Shown: positions 60,601 through 64,000 of the stretch, piece after piece | How the letters are laid out: every line of letters begins with the position of its first letter | Numbering within the stretch: the first letter of the stretch is position 1 | DNA from: Steinernema hermaphroditum | Taxonomy: Eukaryota > Nematoda > Chromadorea > Rhabditida > Steinernematidae | DNA length: 64,000 nucleotides | Assembly (NCBI GenBank): GCA_030435675.1 | Contig: CM059622.1 | Coordinates: forward strand, 1,798,001 to 1,862,000 | Direction: 5' to 3' | Position numbers and translations under genes: made by a program | The notes under the pieces: generated by a model | Seen by the model: only the letters and a program-made list of their open reading frames with translations | Databases searched by the model: none | What the model was told of the DNA's origin: nothing

Positions 60601-62144
60601 ACCCTCATTTTCGAGCAGATTGCTATAGTACGACCTTTATCATGAGATGGCTCCTGAAGCTGAAGATCAAGTTGCAGAAGAAGTTATATGAGCAGGAGAA
60701 CGGATACACCGATGACCAGTAAGCCCATCATTCAAAGAAAACGATTCACTGTGCGCTGAATTTAGGGATAATTACGTCGCTCGACAAAGGCCAAAATGGA
60801 CAAAAGACGACAGCGACGTCGTGCAGCACTGCAACCACTTGAAGCTGCTCATAAACAAGGCCAATTGGAACAACAAGCTGCTCGACGAGCTGGACAACTG
60901 CTTCGATTCCGAGCAGTTCTGCGAATTCGACGTCGAATCTGACGATGAGGAAAGCGAGGATAAATTTGTCAAAGCTGTGGTAACACACGTCATTAGCGCG
61001 GCCTTAGCTGACGATGGCCGCAATGTCGGGTTCATAGCTTCTTATACGGTGGATGTGGCGGAGAGCATTATTATCTTCGTCGACGAGTTCTTCGACGTGA
61101 ATGCCCTTCTCGAATATGTTCTCGGTTTTCTCGTCGAGCAAGTGGTGTCCAAGATTCAGCGATTGGTGGAGAGCCAGAGTGACGGACTGAGGTTGAAGGC
61201 CAGCGTTCTGATCACCACGATGATGAGGTAGGTGGATGAGTTCAGAGAGAGAGGACCAAAAGACCAAAAGCGTTAATCCTGAGGCCCAGGACTCCAAACG
61301 GACCGGGGATTTGCCTTAAGATTTGGTAACTTTATCCAAGGCCTGCATGGCAACTTTATCAGTAGAACGGCGTAACAATTCTATCCAAATGAAGTTCTAT
61401 CTAATCTATCCAAAGTCCTCTACATCAAATAATCTTCAAAATCCATTCTTCGGAACTATAAAACACTGCTTGGAAACTCTAGCGAAAAGGCCATTAGCGT
61501 ATAGCTCTATATATCCTAGGGACATCAATTTCCTCAGAGGAACCGGGTGCATTCCTACTAGCATATGTCCACTAGTATAGTACCTGAGCGTTGATGTAGA
61601 CCTTTCCTTAGAACATGACGCTTCAAAAAGAGGAGACAATTAGCCGTCTACGACACAAATCGTTGTTGGGTCGTTGCATTGAAGACGGGGCATTCTGTCA
61701 CTATTTTTTCTAGTATAATTTAAAATCGATTTCGGTTATGATTTATGCGATTTAACTGAGCTATCGTGGGATACCCTATAGCTGGCATGTGTGAAGGGAA
61801 GGTTAAAAGCCGAAAAGAAGAAGCGGTCTCAGTGGTCAATTTCATTTGGGTTGGCTCAGTTTGTCGTCTTGTGCTGACGATAAGTGCGTATAATTCGTAT
61901 TTTCAGGTTCATCAACACAGTCCTTAATCACCACAGCTTGAAAAACCCAAAACAACTACTTAACGACTTTCTGAATGACCCTTCTTGCTACGAGTACCTG
62001 CCTCTCCTGGTAGATTTTGTGTCTCTCTCGACGGATTTAACTAACCGTTTACAGCGCAAATACTGCTACTTCGACCGAAAAATTCAGACTGTCTACTTCT
62101 TCAAGTGGATTCAAGAGATGAAATCTCGTTACGGGGTCAAGTAA
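57608..62144 (+). CDS. MIF4G-like coiled-coil protein, family member D
   Basis: Seven exons (57608-57786, 57838-57897, 58507-59199, 59244-59332, 60588-60718, 60766-61227, 61908-62144) encode 616 residues. The coiled coil (AEERKKEDRRKGDKLKRL) is followed by the linker IPWNTSENPWRRGQK, unit 1 (LMNKATIDNPLGKEFSALW, ARVLRHPKTARLYGEIL, MCGFVM/MLAELQKHG), FIMRWLLKLKIKL, the junction DNYVARQRPKW, unit 2 (LLINKANWNNKLLDEL, LRLKASVLITTMMR/FINTVL) and the tail YFFKWIQEMKSRYG. Unit 2 repeats the layout of unit 1, including a phase-2 intron at the equivalent point, the best evidence here for internal duplication. A basic patch (KGGRRGRKPKK) lies in unit 1. TTTTCAG abuts the ATG, and AATAAA follows the stop near 62153. 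Introns 2 and 4 are long and repeat-bearing. Confidence 0.78.
58298..58365. repeat. Shortened tRNA-headed repeat in an intron of D
   Basis: GGCCGGTGTCGAACCGAC (the B-box end) is joined directly to GAGCGCCAATCTTGCCGCCC and GCAGGGCTACTTGGCTTTCA. Relative to 2741-2990 the A-box half and about 130 bases of body are missing. Confidence 0.55.
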
Positions 62145-62575
62145 AATTTCAAATAAATGTCTTAATCTTACTGGCGACTGTTTTCCTGTTGGATATCCAT
62201 GATATATGCTGACAAGAATATAGCTGACTTTCAGGTCCAGATAGCTGGCCAGTTGACTCAAATTTTACAGCCATATAGTAGCTGCCTGAAGCCGCTCAAA
62301 GATGATCAAAAGTCAGTGAACAAGAAGATGCCAGGCGAGCAAAAGAATGCCCAAGTGACTGGGATACAGAGGCCTCTTGAGGCGTATTATTTCTGCACCC
62401 TTTGTTCATCAAAGGGGCATTGCTTAGGACACAAAGAAGCGATGCGACGAGAATGCAATCCATATTTATAGCTAATAAATCACTTACTAAGCATGCGTTG
62501 ACGTCCACTCCCATCGCGGAATTCCGAAAAGTGCTCTTTACGCTTGTCAGATCGATGTCTAAGTCATGTTTCCAG
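62145..62575. other. Spacer between members D and E
   Basis: 431 bases, with the poly(A) signal of D near its start. Nothing else recognised. Confidence 0.4.
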
Positions 62576-64000
62576 ATGACCTCTCTGCGAGCGCTCTTCG
62601 GCAAAATCGATGAGAACCTGAAGACGGTAGAGGCGAGCACAAGTGAGTGGACGAACAGATATGAAGAGAGCGTTGGGAAAGCGAAAGAAAGGAAAGAAGA
62701 GGATCTGAGGAACAAGGAGAAGCTGGAGAGAATCTACAATGGCTTGTACAATGCAAGACGCGCTCAGAGGACGAAGTCGTCGAAACCCTCTGCCAGCACG
62801 GTACATACTGAAATGTGAGTCGATTCTTTGATCATAGTCCCGATGCGCACTTTTGGCAATTCCCTTGTTAGTGGATACCTTTTTTGTCGTTTTTCGTTTG
62901 CCTCACTCTGTGTAGATAATCGTTTCCATTTAGGTCGCAATCCATTCAGCACCCATCTGCCTCTGAATCTGTCCATATCACTCTACCCCCGCTTGCCCAT
63001 CATTCCATCTCCGTCAGCCTGGCCGCTTGCAAATCCATTGATTCCAATAACGAATTCACTCTTTCTTCTCAACATGCATCCATGGAAGGATCGTGGAGTA
63101 TCATCATGGTTACATCTGCTTCCACCACATCTGAAGCCCCCATCCTCAAGCCATGGCGTCGATCCCAACAACCTTGGACGAGAAATAGGTCTTCTGTCAG
63201 CGCGAGTTTGAGAAAGATGATCTCGTTGATGAACAAAGCGACCGTAAGGAAGCCATTGGCCGCAGAGTTCACAGCTCTCTTGATCGAAGATTCTTACAAC
63301 ATCAAAATTTTACAAGACATGCTAATCAACAGAACACTACGGTATCCGGAAACAGCTCGACTCCACGTTCAGATTCTCCGCAGTACGATCCGGCACTACC
63401 TGGATACGGTAAAATGTGAAGGTGAAGAAGACTGCAACTGCCATGACGTGAGCTCTGGAATCGGCAACTTGCTCAACCGGAAGGGCCTCTTCTCGTGCAT
63501 GGACTACTTGACCGTTTGGCTGGTCCTGCAGTGGCACCCCGACTTTGCAGTCTTCAACTTCCAATACGCCTATGAAGACATTTACAAGAAAGCGCCTCCA
63601 AAGGACCAGTATATGCTCGTGGCGATGGTGGAAAGGGCGGCCGAGCTGTCCCGCACTAATCGACAGCGGATGTGTGGATTCCTCATGTAGGTCGCATGCG
63701 AAGACACGGTAAAAGAAATCGTTGTTTAGGATGTGGGCTGAGATCATGAAGCACGGGATGCTGGAGAACGTCGGTCCCTTGGATGAGATATTGGACAGTT
63801 TACAGGTAGGCGAAGTCAGAATGGAACTAGAGTCTCGGGCACCATTTCAATTACCCTATTGAGGGTTTCTTCCAACAAAAAGTGACATATCGTGTAACTG
63901 GCCTATTACAGCAACGCCAGCATTTTCCCCTTCTCGAAGACCACGCCTTCGACGCATCCTTTGTGATCAAGTGGTTCCTGACACTGAAGAAGAAGTTTGT
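62576..64000 (+). CDS. MIF4G-like coiled-coil protein, family member E (runs off the window)
   Basis: Four exons seen (62576-62814, 62934-63686, 63730-63805, 63912 to beyond the end). The N-terminus MTSLRALFGKIDENLKTVE and coiled coil match D and D0, but the intron that splits this region in D is absent. A serine/threonine-rich linker leads to LKPWRRSQQPW, then unit 1 (ISLMNKATVRKPLAAEFTAL, NRTLRYPETARLHVQIL, MCGFLM/MWAEIMKHGMLEN with the shared phase-2 intron) and SFVIKWFLTLKKKF at the edge. By comparison with D, the junction, unit 2 and tail should follow outside the window. TTTCCAG abuts the ATG. It is the closest relative of D seen here. Confidence 0.75.

Overview
This is a nuclear window from a nematode. 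The evidence is: short GT-AG introns (mostly 44-50 nt, ending in TTTCAG), a receptor of the nematode chemoreceptor superfamily ending in the Str/Srh-type signature (HG...KPYR), acceptor-like sequences directly before many start codons (as expected for spliced-leader trans-splicing), close same-strand gene spacing, and a gene set (SRP19, WDR12, CEP290, CCDC93, trehalase) that is plainly metazoan. I cannot name the species. There is no CRISPR array, prophage or bacterial operon.

Layout. 0-4.6 kb: a complete M1-family ectopeptidase homologue on the minus strand that has lost its zinc ligands. 6.6-8.9 kb: first member (A) of a divergent eIF4G-like (MIF4G) family. 9-10.4 kb: decayed mariner and tRNA-like repeats. 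10.7-11.7 kb: an unidentified multipass membrane protein. 12.7-14.0 kb: an intronless coiled-coil protein. 15.9-16.8 kb: an intronless chemoreceptor. 19.9-23.0 kb: secreted GH37 trehalase. 24.4-28.5 kb: two inverted seven-transmembrane receptor genes with a TTAA-flanked foldback transposon between them; another copy of the transposon lies in a trehalase intron. 28.8-32.7 kb: a secreted YWTD/EGF/LDL-A protein. 33.3-35.0 kb: WDR12. 36.0-45.6 kb: a CEP290-like ciliary protein. 45.7-48.3 kb: CCDC93, tail to tail with CEP290. 49.1-49.9 kb: SRP19. 50.1-64.0 kb: a tandem array of further family members (B, C, a mini-gene D0, D, and E, which runs off the window). Four near-identical tRNA-Asp genes, one tRNA-Asn and one tRNA-Gln are scattered through it, four of the six inside introns of protein genes.

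The most distinctive content is the A-E family. Each member joins an N-terminal coiled coil to a linker, usually tryptophan-rich, and one or two MIF4G-like helical units. Each unit ends in a short helix with a [Y/F]xxKW-like motif. The position and phase of one intron are shared between paralogues and also between the two halves of member D, which argues for an internal duplication followed by local gene amplification. Any role in translation control is inference.

Exon coordinates were worked out by hand from splice signals, reading phase and family conservation. For every multi-exon gene that is complete in the window, the chosen exons sum to a multiple of three.
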